A stretch of DNA of 53,539 nt from Nostoc sp. T09 (lineage in GTDB: Bacteria; Cyanobacteriota; Cyanobacteriia; Cyanobacteriales; Nostocaceae). A model generated the notes under the pieces. The model did no database searches, was not told the origin of the DNA, and worked only from the letters and a program-made list of their open reading frames with translations. Both the position numbers and the translations under genes were made by a program. Shown piece by piece: positions 44,532-53,287 of the stretch. The stretch's first letter is position 1, and every line of letters starts with the position of its first letter. The stretch lies in assembly GCF_002154695.1 (NCBI RefSeq), contig NZ_MTAV01000095.1, positions 1-53,539 of the forward strand, written 5' to 3'.

Positions 44532-46019
44532 GTGTCAGAACTTCCTGTATTAGATAAAATTATCAAAAATGTGCGGGTTGTTCGTCCCCATCATCATGCT
44601 GTCGAACTACTTGATGTAGGAATTAAGGATGGAAAATTTGCCCAGATTGCTCCTAATATTAGCCCAGAGGAAGGTAAAGAAGTATTTGATGCTCAAAACC
44701 TGCTAGGCTTTCCTGGGGTCGTAGATGCCCATATGCACATCGGTATTTATCAACCCCTCGACCAAGATGCTGTGACTGAAAGCAAAGCAGCTGCAATGGG
44801 AGGTGTGACTACTAGCCTGAATTACATCCGGACAGGGCAGTATTATCTCAACAAAGGTGGCTCTTATCAAGATTTTTTCCCAGAAGTCTTGGCATTATCC
44901 GTAGGTAATTTTTTTGTAGATTACAGCTATCACGTCGCACCCATTGCCAGTCAGCATATCGAAGAAATACCTCTACTTTTTGAACAATACGGTGTATCTT
45001 CGTTTAAAATCTTCATGTTTTATGGCGGTTATGGGTTGCATGGTTTGTCAGACCAGCAAAACCTCTTTTTGATGATTAATAAAGAGGAACGTTACGACTT
45101 CGCCCATTTTGAATTCATTATGCGCGGTCTAACTCGCTTAATAGAAGCACATCCAGAAGCGCGAGATACTATCAGCTTGAGTTTGCACTGCGAAGTTGCA
45201 GAAATTCTCAACGCTTACACCAAAATAGTTGAAAACGATTCTAGTCTTAGCGGACTGAAAGCTTACAGTTCAGCGCGTCCTCCTCATTCTGAAGGTTTAG
45301 CAATTTGCATTGCTTCCTATTTAGCACATGAGACAAACTGTGCAAATATTAATTTGTTGCACCTGAGTTCGCGTAAAGCAATGGAAGCAGCTTTGACTAT
45401 GCAAACTGCTTTTCCTCATATCAATTTTCGGCGTGAAGTTACTGTGGGACATTTGCTATTAGATATAGACACCCCCAATGGTACTTGGGCAAAAGTCAAC
45501 CCCCCTATTCGTCCCCGTGCTGATGTGGAATACTTATGGCAAGCGGTACTAAATAATCAAGTAGATTGGATAGTTAGCGACCATGCTTGCTGTTCGGCTG
45601 AACAAAAAAGAAGTGTTAAAGACCCGAATAATATTTGGTTAGCAAAGTCTGGTTTTGGCGGTACAGAATATTTACTTTCTGGTGTATTGAGTGAAGGTAG
45701 CAAGCGGGGAATGTCTTATAACCACATGGCAAAATTGCTGTCTTGGAACCCATCGCGGCGCTTTGGTTTGTTAGAAAAAGGTGATATTGCTATTGGTTAC
45801 GATGCTGACTTAGTGCTGGTAAATCCCAATGAAAACTTTGTAGTACGTGCTGCTGAGTCGGAGTCACAACAAGGTTACACTCCCTTTGAAGGAGTCGAGT
45901 TAACAGGACGGGTGAAGAGTACCTTTTTGCGTGGAAATCTGATTTATAACAACGGACTGGTTCTTGGTTCACCCACTGGACGTTATTTAAAACGCTCCCA
46001 TCCTGCAATAAAGGCATAG
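44532..46019 (+). CDS. Dihydroorotase/hydantoinase/allantoinase-type amidohydrolase
   Basis: This 495-residue cyclic amidohydrolase has the full binuclear metal site: DAHMHIG (first His pair), the carboxylated Lys in SSFKIFMFYGG, His in LSLHCEVAEI, His in NLLHLSSRKAMEA and Asp in VSDHACC. The end, GRVKSTFLRGNLIYNNG, is typical of hydantoinases and allantoinases. It opens cyclic amides such as hydantoins, dihydropyrimidines or allantoin. I chose GTG 44532 (MSELPVL), preceded by GAGG at 6 bases; an in-frame GTG at 44520 has no such signal. No pyrimidine- or purine-salvage genes lie near it, so it probably serves a special pathway with its neighbours. Confidence 0.88.
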   Translation: MSELPVLDKIIKNVRVVRPHHHAVELLDVGIKDGKFAQIAPNISPEEGKEVFDAQNLLGFPGVVDAHMHIGIYQPLDQDAVTESKAAAMGGVTTSLNYIRTGQYYLNKGGSYQDFFPEVLALSVGNFFVDYSYHVAPIASQHIEEIPLLFEQYGVSSFKIFMFYGGYGLHGLSDQQNLFLMINKEERYDFAHFEFIMRGLTRLIEAHPEARDTISLSLHCEVAEILNAYTKIVENDSSLSGLKAYSSARPPHSEGLAICIASYLAHETNCANINLLHLSSRKAMEAALTMQTAFPHINFRREVTVGHLLLDIDTPNGTWAKVNPPIRPRADVEYLWQAVLNNQVDWIVSDHACCSAEQKRSVKDPNNIWLAKSGFGGTEYLLSGVLSEGSKRGMSYNHMAKLLSWNPSRRFGLLEKGDIAIGYDADLVLVNPNENFVVRAAESESQQGYTPFEGVELTGRVKSTFLRGNLIYNNGLVLGSPTGRYLKRSHPAIKA

Positions 46020-46227
46020 GTGTAGCGTTCGAGGTTAAGTTACCCAATTCGCAATCTTTACTGAGGATGCGATCGCTTTTCTCTACCTTTGATAGGATAA
46101 TTGAAATTTAATTAATGCTCCTTTCCTTCTGCCTTATGCTTTTCTTTGTAATGTCGGGAGTATAAAAACATGAGCCAGCGTATCAAAAGAGCACGCAGCG
46201 CAACGCACCCTACATTTTAATCTAAAA

Positions 46228-46689
46228 TTATTTGCGCTCCTCGACCATGACATCAAAGTGTTTAACTCTAGTTTCCGGTTTTATGAGATATTCGTGATCT
46301 CTAGGAAGGTCTCTGACTTTTTCAATGTCGTTACCAGCAAAATTGCGAATTGCATCGCGTGATTCCCAGTAAGAAATCACAGTAAATTCTGTGTTATTTC
46401 CATCAGCGCGACGAAGTACTTGCACTCCTAAATTGCCAGGAATTGACTTGAATTTTTTAATTCCAGCTTCTAGCAAATAAGCATAGTATTCATCTGCTTT
46501 TGATGTCAGGGTTGTACCATGCCAAATACGTGCGACTACTTTCTTTGATTGGCTAGTAGCAGGATTATTTGGTATGGGTTCTGCTGAAACGGCAAGGGTT
46601 TCAACTTGTGTAAATGAAGTCAGTGGCAAAATTATAAATGAAACCGTCAATCCACAAAGAATACCAAAAAAATTACTTGGTCTAATCAT
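46228..46689 (-). CDS. Exported antibiotic-biosynthesis-monooxygenase (ABM)-like protein
   Basis: This 153-residue protein starts with a signal peptide (NFFGILCGLTVSFIILPLTSF), then has an ABM/dimeric alpha-beta-barrel domain at about 48-150 (VVARIWHGTTLTSKADEYYAYLL, NLGVQVLRRADGNNTEFTVISYWESRDAIRNFAG). ABM proteins act on quinones or aromatic polyketides or bind heme; export of one is unusual. Its ATG overlaps the stop of the cupin gene (TAATG at 46689), so the two are translationally coupled. Confidence 0.82.
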   Translation of the reverse strand: MIRPSNFFGILCGLTVSFIILPLTSFTQVETLAVSAEPIPNNPATSQSKKVVARIWHGTTLTSKADEYYAYLLEAGIKKFKSIPGNLGVQVLRRADGNNTEFTVISYWESRDAIRNFAGNDIEKVRDLPRDHEYLIKPETRVKHFDVMVEERK

Positions 46690-47591
46690 TAGGTATCTCC
46701 AGGTTTATATGACAATACTGTACTTACTTTTGATAAATCTCTATCAACTCGGACAAAGAATAAGCCGCCATCATCCGTTATGTGTCTAGGAAGAGTGCTA
46801 AAGGTGGGGCAATACCAATAATGGTTTTTGAGAATGCGGTAATCGTTTACATCACAATATCCAGTTAAGCAATATCCCTCTTCGTTATATGATTGTATCA
46901 TTTGATAATGATTATCAAAATGTGGCAATATAACAATTAACCATGCTCCCCCTCCGTTAGCATCTTTTCTTAGCCATTTTTTAGTTGCTTTTACAAATTG
47001 AACTGTATCCGTTTTTCCCCAAGGTAACAATTTGCTATCTAATACTGGGATAAATTCATTCAGCTTAGCATCTGGATGATTATCTTGTAGATTTTTATAA
47101 TAAGCTACACCATTCTCCATCCAGAGAATTTCTACATCTTCATCACCTAATACTTGCCAATCACCTAACTTAACTCCCGCGGGAATAAAAGAATAGCAAT
47201 GCTTAGTAAGTTGCCATTCACCAATTTGGATTTTACCGTTAAGGACAAAAAGTTCTAAATCTGCTGTAAATATTCCCGATGGTGCTTTAAATTGGGGTGG
47301 TAAAATAACTCTGGATGTAGAGGCTCCACAGTCATGTTCAGTTAGCAATCTACGGCTTCCAGATGCTACATGATCTGGCATTCCTTTGATTCGCCAACCT
47401 TGTTCTTCTGGTAGAGTATTTGTGTCAAAAAATTGGTATTTACGAGGTATATATTCTGGATAAATTGCGGTACGCCTTCCTGATAAATTCATGCGTCCTC
47501 TACCATCTCCACCCCAATCTTCTTGTATACAAGGTAGATTTAACAGGTTTTTAGTATCTTGTTGAATGGCTGCATTGTCTTGATTTTCCAT
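46689..47591 (-). CDS. Cupin (DUF4437-like) protein
   Basis: This 300-residue protein has one or two cupin barrels: residues about 75-165 (STSRVILPPQFKAPSGIFTADLELFVLNGKIQIGEWQL then YSFIPAGVKLGD) and a second beta-rich part at about 185-300. The Gly-rich cupin pattern is visible, but the usual cluster of metal-binding histidines is incomplete, so the catalytic role is uncertain. It is the first gene of a two-gene operon with the exported ABM-like protein. I cannot name its substrate. Confidence 0.7.
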   Translation of the reverse strand: MENQDNAAIQQDTKNLLNLPCIQEDWGGDGRGRMNLSGRRTAIYPEYIPRKYQFFDTNTLPEEQGWRIKGMPDHVASGSRRLLTEHDCGASTSRVILPPQFKAPSGIFTADLELFVLNGKIQIGEWQLTKHCYSFIPAGVKLGDWQVLGDEDVEILWMENGVAYYKNLQDNHPDAKLNEFIPVLDSKLLPWGKTDTVQFVKATKKWLRKDANGGGAWLIVILPHFDNHYQMIQSYNEEGYCLTGYCDVNDYRILKNHYWYCPTFSTLPRHITDDGGLFFVRVDRDLSKVSTVLSYKPGDT

Positions 47592-47683
47592 ATATTTAAA
47601 GGTGTCATATTTAGAAAGATGCTTTTCTTTGCGTCCTTGAGTAATTTTTCACCACACAGACACAAAGAAGAGAATATTGTTTA

Positions 47684-49072
47684 TTAGCTAAGCCTCCTTT
47701 TCACTTCTTCAGCCAAATTAGCCAATCCTACTTCTACTTGTTCGCCTGTTTTCAAATCTTTCAGTGAGGACTTTTGGGCTGCCGCTTCTTCAGAACCAAT
47801 AATGACACAGAATTGAATGCCTTGTTTATCAGCTAGCTGGAATTGCTTACCTAAGGGACGCTTATCAAAATTAGTTATAACATTAATCCCCGCCTGACGT
47901 AGATTTTGTGACACTTTTAAATAAGTGGGCATCAAATCTTCTTGCATATTCACAACCATTACCTGTGCAGGTGTGGCGGCTAAGGTATTGAGAATACCAG
48001 CTTTTAGCAAGCGACTAATTAAGCGAGTTAAGCCGATGGAAATGCCTACACCAGGCATCTTTTCACCTAAAAATGTTCCAACTAATTCTTCATATCTGCC
48101 GCCAGAACAAATACTACCTAAAGGTTCGTACCCTAATAAGGTGGTTTCGTAAACTGTACCTGTATAATAATCAAGACCACGTGCAATAGATAAATCAATA
48201 CAGAAACGCTTTTCGGGAACTCCCAAATCCTTCACACCTGCAACTACTGTTTTTATTTCACTAACACCTAGGCTCAATTGTTCGACATGCGGGCAATTTT
48301 GTGACAGGCTTTTGAGTTTACCTAAGACTTCATCAACAGTACCATCAATTTTAATAAAGTCAATAATTTTTTGTGTCTGTTCAGCTAAAATACCTTCTTT
48401 TTCTAAATGCTGTTTAACTTTTTCCTCTCCTACTTTCTCTAGGGTATCAATAATACTAATGCAGGTTTTAATTTTGGTTTCTGCAATTCCCACTGACTTA
48501 AAGAAACCTGTGAGAATTTTGCGATTATTGATGCGAATTAAAAAATCCCCAATATTAATTGTGTCAAATATTTCGGTGATAATTGCAGGCATTTGAGCAT
48601 CATAAAGTAGGCTGAGTTGACTGCGAGCCACTACATCAATATCACACTGGCGGAATTGCCTAAAACGTCCATCTTTTGCGCGTTCACCACGAAATACAAC
48701 ATCCATTTGATAGCGCGCAAAGGGAAAGGTTAATTCGTTGAGATGACGGGCAATATATGCTGCTAAAGGAACTGTTTGGTCAAATTTTAAAGCTCTAGCT
48801 TCCGAACCTGTTTCGCCTGCTTTATCTTTCTCTGCTTGGCGATTTGGTGGCAGGATGGGGTCGATACCATAAATAATGTTATCACCCTGATTCCCTTTTG
48901 CTTGTAGCACTTCTAAGCGTTCTACAGCAGGTGTTTCGATGGGTGTAAATCCGTAACTTTCAAAAACTCTGCGGATGGTATCTAGCAAATATAATTCTAG
49001 GCGTTTTTCGCTAGGGAGGAATTCTAGAAACCCGCTAGGAGTAGAAAAATTAATCTTGTCACCTTTTGCCAT
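47684..49072 (-). CDS. hisS: Histidyl-tRNA synthetase
   Basis: This 462-residue class II synthetase has motif 2 FRGERAKDGRFRQFRQCDIDVV, the two histidine-specific motifs LDYYTGTVYE and SICSGGRYEELVG, motif 3 GVGISIGLTRL, and an anticodon-binding domain at about 370-460 (TPAQVMVVNM, LGKQFQLADKQGIQFCVIIG). The RQFRQCDIDV form of motif 2 is the archaeal/eukaryotic-like variant rather than the RQFHQFGVE of most bacteria. It is the last housekeeping gene before the transpeptidase pair. Confidence 0.95.
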   Translation of the reverse strand: MAKGDKINFSTPSGFLEFLPSEKRLELYLLDTIRRVFESYGFTPIETPAVERLEVLQAKGNQGDNIIYGIDPILPPNRQAEKDKAGETGSEARALKFDQTVPLAAYIARHLNELTFPFARYQMDVVFRGERAKDGRFRQFRQCDIDVVARSQLSLLYDAQMPAIITEIFDTINIGDFLIRINNRKILTGFFKSVGIAETKIKTCISIIDTLEKVGEEKVKQHLEKEGILAEQTQKIIDFIKIDGTVDEVLGKLKSLSQNCPHVEQLSLGVSEIKTVVAGVKDLGVPEKRFCIDLSIARGLDYYTGTVYETTLLGYEPLGSICSGGRYEELVGTFLGEKMPGVGISIGLTRLISRLLKAGILNTLAATPAQVMVVNMQEDLMPTYLKVSQNLRQAGINVITNFDKRPLGKQFQLADKQGIQFCVIIGSEEAAAQKSSLKDLKTGEQVEVGLANLAEEVKRRLS

Positions 49073-49240
49073 AACCTACACTGCCAGTTTTAGACTTGAG
49101 ATTTTGCGAAAAGTTTGAGCGGCGGTTCCCTCCGTTCCCCGTAGGGGTTGCCGCAGGCATCAAAGCTTTTCAAGACGAATTTTAGAGGAGAATGGACTAC
49201 GCCGTATATATGCAGCGATCGCATCTCCTTGGGATACGAT

Positions 49241-49783
49241 CTATTTATGTACTACAACTAAAGTCCCAACTTTTGCCCAGTTGTACAATTGACGAGCCTG
49301 CTTAACTCGCAAATTTATACAACCGTGGCTTACTGGAGTACCAAAATTGTTATGCCAGTAAGCACCGTGAATGGCATAGCCTTCATAAAAATACATAGCA
49401 TAAGGGACATCAGGAATGTCGTAGCCCTCACCCTGCATTCGGTTAGTACGATATTTAGAATTAATCTCAAACTTACCATTGGGTGTAGGAGTTGCACGTT
49501 TACCTGTGGAAATGCGGAATGAATAGACACGCTTTTTACCTTCCCATGCAAATAACCGTTGCTCAGACAGGTCAATTTCAATCCAGCGAGGTTGAGATGT
49601 CTTTCTTTGGTCAGAGACAGTATTGCTGTTAGTATCTTCTGAAGCAGCTCTGGCTGTTGCCAACTTAGAATCAAGCGTGATTGGCGGCGACCAAGCAAAT
49701 AAAGCCACCAACACTAACATCATACTTGTACAGATATTTTTTGAACAACGTAACCAACTACTGTGAATTCTACTTTGCATCAA
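49241..49783 (-). CDS. L,D-transpeptidase (YkuD domain), copy 1
   Basis: This 180-residue protein has a signal-anchor ([15 protein letters not shown]), a low-complexity linker, and a YkuD domain at about 65-180: [60 protein letters not shown] with catalytic His and Cys. It makes 3-3 cross-links in peptidoglycan or attaches proteins to it. It is a clear paralogue of the protein at 50739-51251, about 55-60 % alike by eye, although the two genes are separated by a 955-base spacer. Confidence 0.93.
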   Translation of the reverse strand: MMQSRIHSSWLRCSKNICTSMMLVLVALFAWSPPITLDSKLATARAASEDTNSNTVSDQRKTSQPRWIEIDLSEQRLFAWEGKKRVYSFRISTGKRATPTPNGKFEINSKYRTNRMQGEGYDIPDVPYAMYFYEGYAIHGAYWHNNFGTPVSHGCINLRVKQARQLYNWAKVGTLVVVHK

Positions 49784-50738
49784 GTCTCACCTTCTAGTTC
49801 AGCTGCTAAAGATTAGATATTTTGAAGAAATAGGGCAAAGAACGGTAAAAAGCCTAAAATTGTCTTGTATATTTAACCTTGAGTCTTTGCCTATCTATTG
49901 CACAATCTACTTTTGGAAGAAATCCCTTAAGTTTATGTAGACCTATAAGTAGAGTAGGTAAAGGATTGGAGGCATTCTCCTCAATTTGTAAATATGCAAG
50001 CTTGGTAACTAGACGTTATTAAAACTAAGATATTTTTTAGTTTTTATTTAGCGACTAATAGCGCCACAACTACTACTTAGCAATTGATATCTTTCATTAA
50101 TTCATATCTAGCTAATTCATGCAGATAAGTTGATTACGAATAGGAAAATCGTAATTAAATATGTTGTTTAGCTACATATTTACCAAAGAATTTATAAATT
50201 TTTCTGTCAAGATTCCCTGATATTAGTCTGATGCGATGTCTACGACAAGCCCTACCCTTCGGGAACGTCTTCGACGAACGGGTTCAGCAGTTGCTACCCT
50301 GCGGGAACGCTTTCAGCGAACAAGCCGGGAAACCCGGCCAACGCACTGCTGACGCTCCTACGTCGCTACCGCTGCGCTAACACCGCTCCGCGTCTACGCA
50401 CTACTACAATCACAGATTTTCTTGAGATTCTTCTGTCCTAATTGCTTACTGTTTGTTTGGCAAAAATTGGAACCTGAGAATTTTTTGTGGCTGAGGACTT
50501 GCAGAAGATGCCAAATTTTCTTGGGGGCATTGCCCACCATACACTTAAGCTATATATACCTGAGATGGTATATAGATTTTTTGAAGATTTACGCCTATTC
50601 TTTGGGCAGATTTGATGCGCCTTATTCTCTATATTTTACTTCAGTTTTAGTTATTTCTATTCCAGAGATTCCCAAGAAATTTTAATAATGGGAATCTCTC
50701 AACATTATTGTTATACAGTTATTTTTAATTTAGATTTG
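49784..50738. other. Repeat-bearing spacer between the two L,D-transpeptidase genes
   Basis: This 955-base region is AT-rich except for a GC-rich repeat block at 50225-50400. An 87-codon frame at 50422 shows no domain and I do not call it a gene. Around 50523 there is a degenerate half of the GGGCAATGCCCACC hairpin repeat. Confidence 0.5.
50252..50400. repeat. GC-rich dispersed repeat block with tandem 42-bp unit
   Basis: CTACCCTTCGGGAACGTCTT at 50252 recurs as CTACCCTGCGGGAACGCTTT at 50294, a 42-base period, each followed by CGACGAAC or CAGCGAAC. After it comes the hairpin GCCGGG-AAA-CCCGGC (50323-50338) and a GCTGCG/CGCAGC-rich tail. Much richer in GC than its surroundings. A shorter relative lies at about 49122-49160. 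Confidence 0.7.
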
Positions 50739-51251
50739 CTACCTATGGATAAAAACTGATGTACCTACAGATGCCCAATTAAATAACCACTTAGCATGAT
50801 CGGGGGCAACATTCACACAACCGTGGCTGACTGGAGTGCCAAATCTTCGATGCCAATAAGCACCGTGAATTCCATAGCTGCCTTGGTAAAACATTGCATA
50901 AGGAACATCAGGAACATCGTAATCTCTACCGCGCATTCTGGTAGATTTAAGTTTTGTTTGAATTTTAAAAGTCCCAATGCGAGTGGGAGTGGATTTTTTA
51001 CCAGTAGAAATAGTAATTGCATAAACAGGTTTTTTACCTTCCCAAGCAATTAGCCGTTGTTTGGAAAGATCAATTTGAATCCAACGTTGCTCGGATTGTT
51101 TGAGTGTATCAATGCTTTGGGTAGTTGCATCATCCTTTGCTTTTGCTGAAACTTCGCACGCTCCCGGATTTGCCACACTCAAGGAGAGTGTTACACCCGC
51201 AAGCAATATTGCCAAGGAGCGCATCCAGTGATGAATAATCAAGCTTTTCAT
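50739..51251 (-). CDS. L,D-transpeptidase (YkuD domain), copy 2
   Basis: This 170-residue protein has a signal peptide (LAILLAGVTLSLSVANPGAC) and a YkuD domain at about 55-170: RWIQIDLSKQRLIAWEGKKP, the segment [23 protein letters not shown] with catalytic His and Cys, and FNWASVGTSVFIHR. Role as for copy 1. The signal sequences and linkers of the two copies differ, so they may act at different places or times. KDPG aldolase lies 25 bases upstream on the same strand. Confidence 0.93.
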   Translation of the reverse strand: MKSLIIHHWMRSLAILLAGVTLSLSVANPGACEVSAKAKDDATTQSIDTLKQSEQRWIQIDLSKQRLIAWEGKKPVYAITISTGKKSTPTRIGTFKIQTKLKSTRMRGRDYDVPDVPYAMFYQGSYGIHGAYWHRRFGTPVSHGCVNVAPDHAKWLFNWASVGTSVFIHR

Positions 51252-51275
51252 CGTAAATATACTTAAATAGGAAGT

Positions 51276-51938
51276 TTAGGGAAAATTTTCAGTTTTTACC
51301 CTAAAGTACCCTATCTGTTGTATCAATTTTTTCACCTGTTCGGCAATCGCTGGCCAATTTTCCTCGGTTAATAAATGCTTTGGGAATAATTGACTACTTA
51401 AACCTACAGCGATCGCGCCTGCTTGCAAAAATTCCTTGGCATTCTCTAAATTTACTCCCCCGGTGGGAATCAAAGGAATTTTTCCCAACGGCCCTTGGAG
51501 GCTTTTGATATAATTAGCACCTCCGACTGCTTCTACAGGAAACACTTTCACACAGCTAGCGCCATGACTCCAGGCGGTAACAATTTCTGTGGGTGACAGC
51601 GCCCCAGGAATAATGGGTACATCTTGCGCCACTGCTGCTTGAATCATTGCTAAGTCAACGTGGGGTGTGAAGAGAAATTGTGCCCCAGAAGCGATCGCTT
51701 CTTGTAATTGCTGGACGTTAAATAGGGTACCAGTACCAATCATGCAGTTTGGTAATTCCGTGCGGAGTTGGCTAATTAATTGCCCAGCGCGATCGCTATT
51801 CCAGGTAATCTCAATTAGCTGCATTCCTCCAGATGCTACAGTCAAAGCCATTTGCCTTGCCAATTCAATTTTGGGCGCACGGATGACTGCGATCGCTCGG
51901 TGTTGTTGTAATTGTGATAACCAAACTAGATTAGACAT
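51276..51938 (-). CDS. eda: 2-keto-3-deoxy-6-phosphogluconate (KDPG) aldolase
   Basis: This 220-residue class I aldolase splits KDPG into pyruvate and glyceraldehyde-3-phosphate in the Entner-Doudoroff pathway. Motifs present: AVIRAPKIELARQMALTVASGGMQLIEITWNS, IGTGTLFNVQQL, PIIPGALSPTEI, and the Schiff-base Lys in ASCVKVFPVEAVGG. The start is ATG 51938 (MSNLVWL); a TTG at 51950 (MKVKMSN) is less likely. It stands apart from edd, as is usual in cyanobacteria. Confidence 0.95.
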   Translation of the reverse strand: MSNLVWLSQLQQHRAIAVIRAPKIELARQMALTVASGGMQLIEITWNSDRAGQLISQLRTELPNCMIGTGTLFNVQQLQEAIASGAQFLFTPHVDLAMIQAAVAQDVPIIPGALSPTEIVTAWSHGASCVKVFPVEAVGGANYIKSLQGPLGKIPLIPTGGVNLENAKEFLQAGAIAVGLSSQLFPKHLLTEENWPAIAEQVKKLIQQIGYFRVKTENFP

Positions 51939-52188
51939 TTTGACTTTCAAGGGAATTGGGCATGAGGCAGATTGATCTTCCTTCTAGTCTGGGAGTGACT
52001 CCGATGCTACGCTATCACCGCGACCAATTGAATCTCAACTACTAAAGTGATATATGAAAAGCAATCCTCACTCAAGCTTGCTTATTGAACCAAGCTATGC
52101 CATATTTTTATAAACTACGATATTACTATCGGTTTGCCGTAGTTTAATAATTGCCTGCCCTGCTGTTGGGATTTAAAGGAGTATAAAA

Positions 52189-52485
52189 ATGGCGATGATT
52201 AGCAACAAGCCCTTGGGCATCTTAGCGCAGCAAAACACAACATCTTTGGACATCACAATTCAAAATTCCCAGCCATTTGATCGAAGCAGCCTGTGGAGGC
52301 TTGGACAAATTAGCAGCGCATCAATGCAAAGATTTTGGTGGCATGGTAAAGGATATGGGACCATTTTTGGCATTATGCTGCTGACCTTAGCGAGTATGAT
52401 ATTCCTGGGCTTTCATTGGTCTTACCGCAAGCCACTGTTAGGGTTCACTCTTGGTAAGGACACAGTAGAATCAACCAGTGACTAA
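52189..52485 (+). CDS. Small single-pass membrane protein
   Basis: This 98-residue protein has one membrane helix (TIFGIMLLTLASMIFLGFHWSY, about 58-79) after a soluble N-terminus. I do not recognise a family. A GGAG ribosome binding site precedes it. It overlaps the next gene by 8 bases (AGTGACTAA), so the two are coupled. Confidence 0.7.
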   Translation: MAMISNKPLGILAQQNTTSLDITIQNSQPFDRSSLWRLGQISSASMQRFWWHGKGYGTIFGIMLLTLASMIFLGFHWSYRKPLLGFTLGKDTVESTSD

Positions 52486-53287
52486 ATCAAAAAAGCTACA
52501 AGTTATATCTTATTTAGCTCCCAATTGGTTTGGGTTTTATGAAGCAGTGTTGGCTTATCTAGGTCGCGTGTTGGCAGTGGAAACGCAGTTAAAGCAAGGT
52601 GAATGCGAACCATTATTAGATCCCTTGCTACTAAAAGACCAACTAGACCTAGCTTTTATTTGTGGATTACCACTGATCCGTTATTCTCAAATAGTCTTAG
52701 ACCAGTTGCAGCCTGTGATTGCTCCAGTCATGCAAGCACCTCGTTATCAAAACCGTCCGATTTACTTCTCAGATGCGATCGTGAATGCTAACAGCGATCT
52801 GGCAAGTTTTGATGATTTGGTGGGTAAAACGCTGTGCTACAACGATCCAGGCTCTAATAGTGGCTATAATCTGCTGCGTCATCGATTGTTTCAGGGGAGA
52901 CATCCTCACCATTTTTTTGGTAAGGTCGTGCAATCAGGCTCTCACCAAAATTCTATTCGCTGGGTAGCAGCAGGAAAAGTAGACTGTGCTGCTATTGATA
53001 GTGTTGTATTAGAGCAAGAATTACGTGATTTTCCAGAACTATCTCAGCAGCTGCGAGTGGTAGAGGTACTCGGCCCTTGCCCTATACCGCCCTTGGTTGC
53101 AGCCCAGCATCTTGGTAAATCCCTGATTCAGCAGATACAATTAGCTTTGCTTGAGCCAGATGCAGAACTACAAACAGCCATGAACCGAGTAGGAGTGCAG
53201 CGTTTCGCCGCAGTAGAATTGGCAGATTATGAAGCGATCGCTGATATCTACAATGCTGCTATCAAGGCAGGCTATGCATCTTTATAA
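52478..53287 (+). CDS. PhnD/SsuA/transferrin-type binding protein without signal peptide
   Basis: This 269-residue protein has the PhnD-type periplasmic binding fold: LAPNWFGFYEAVLAYLGRVL, DQLDLAFICGLPLIRY, DDLVGKTLCYNDPGSNSGYNLLRHRL, SGSHQNSIRWVAAGKVDCAAIDSVV. No signal peptide precedes it, so it probably works in the cytoplasm, or is anchored through the coupled membrane protein in front. Start GTG 52478 overlaps that gene. No transporter membrane or ATPase genes follow within the window. Confidence 0.85.
   Translation: MTKSKKLQVISYLAPNWFGFYEAVLAYLGRVLAVETQLKQGECEPLLDPLLLKDQLDLAFICGLPLIRYSQIVLDQLQPVIAPVMQAPRYQNRPIYFSDAIVNANSDLASFDDLVGKTLCYNDPGSNSGYNLLRHRLFQGRHPHHFFGKVVQSGSHQNSIRWVAAGKVDCAAIDSVVLEQELRDFPELSQQLRVVEVLGPCPIPPLVAAQHLGKSLIQQIQLALLEPDAELQTAMNRVGVQRFAAVELADYEAIADIYNAAIKAGYASL

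Noticed and set aside
50422-50685. 87-codon frame after the GC-rich repeat block
   Set aside because: Aromatic-rich translation with no domain, no ribosome binding site, and it runs over a piece of a dispersed hairpin repeat.
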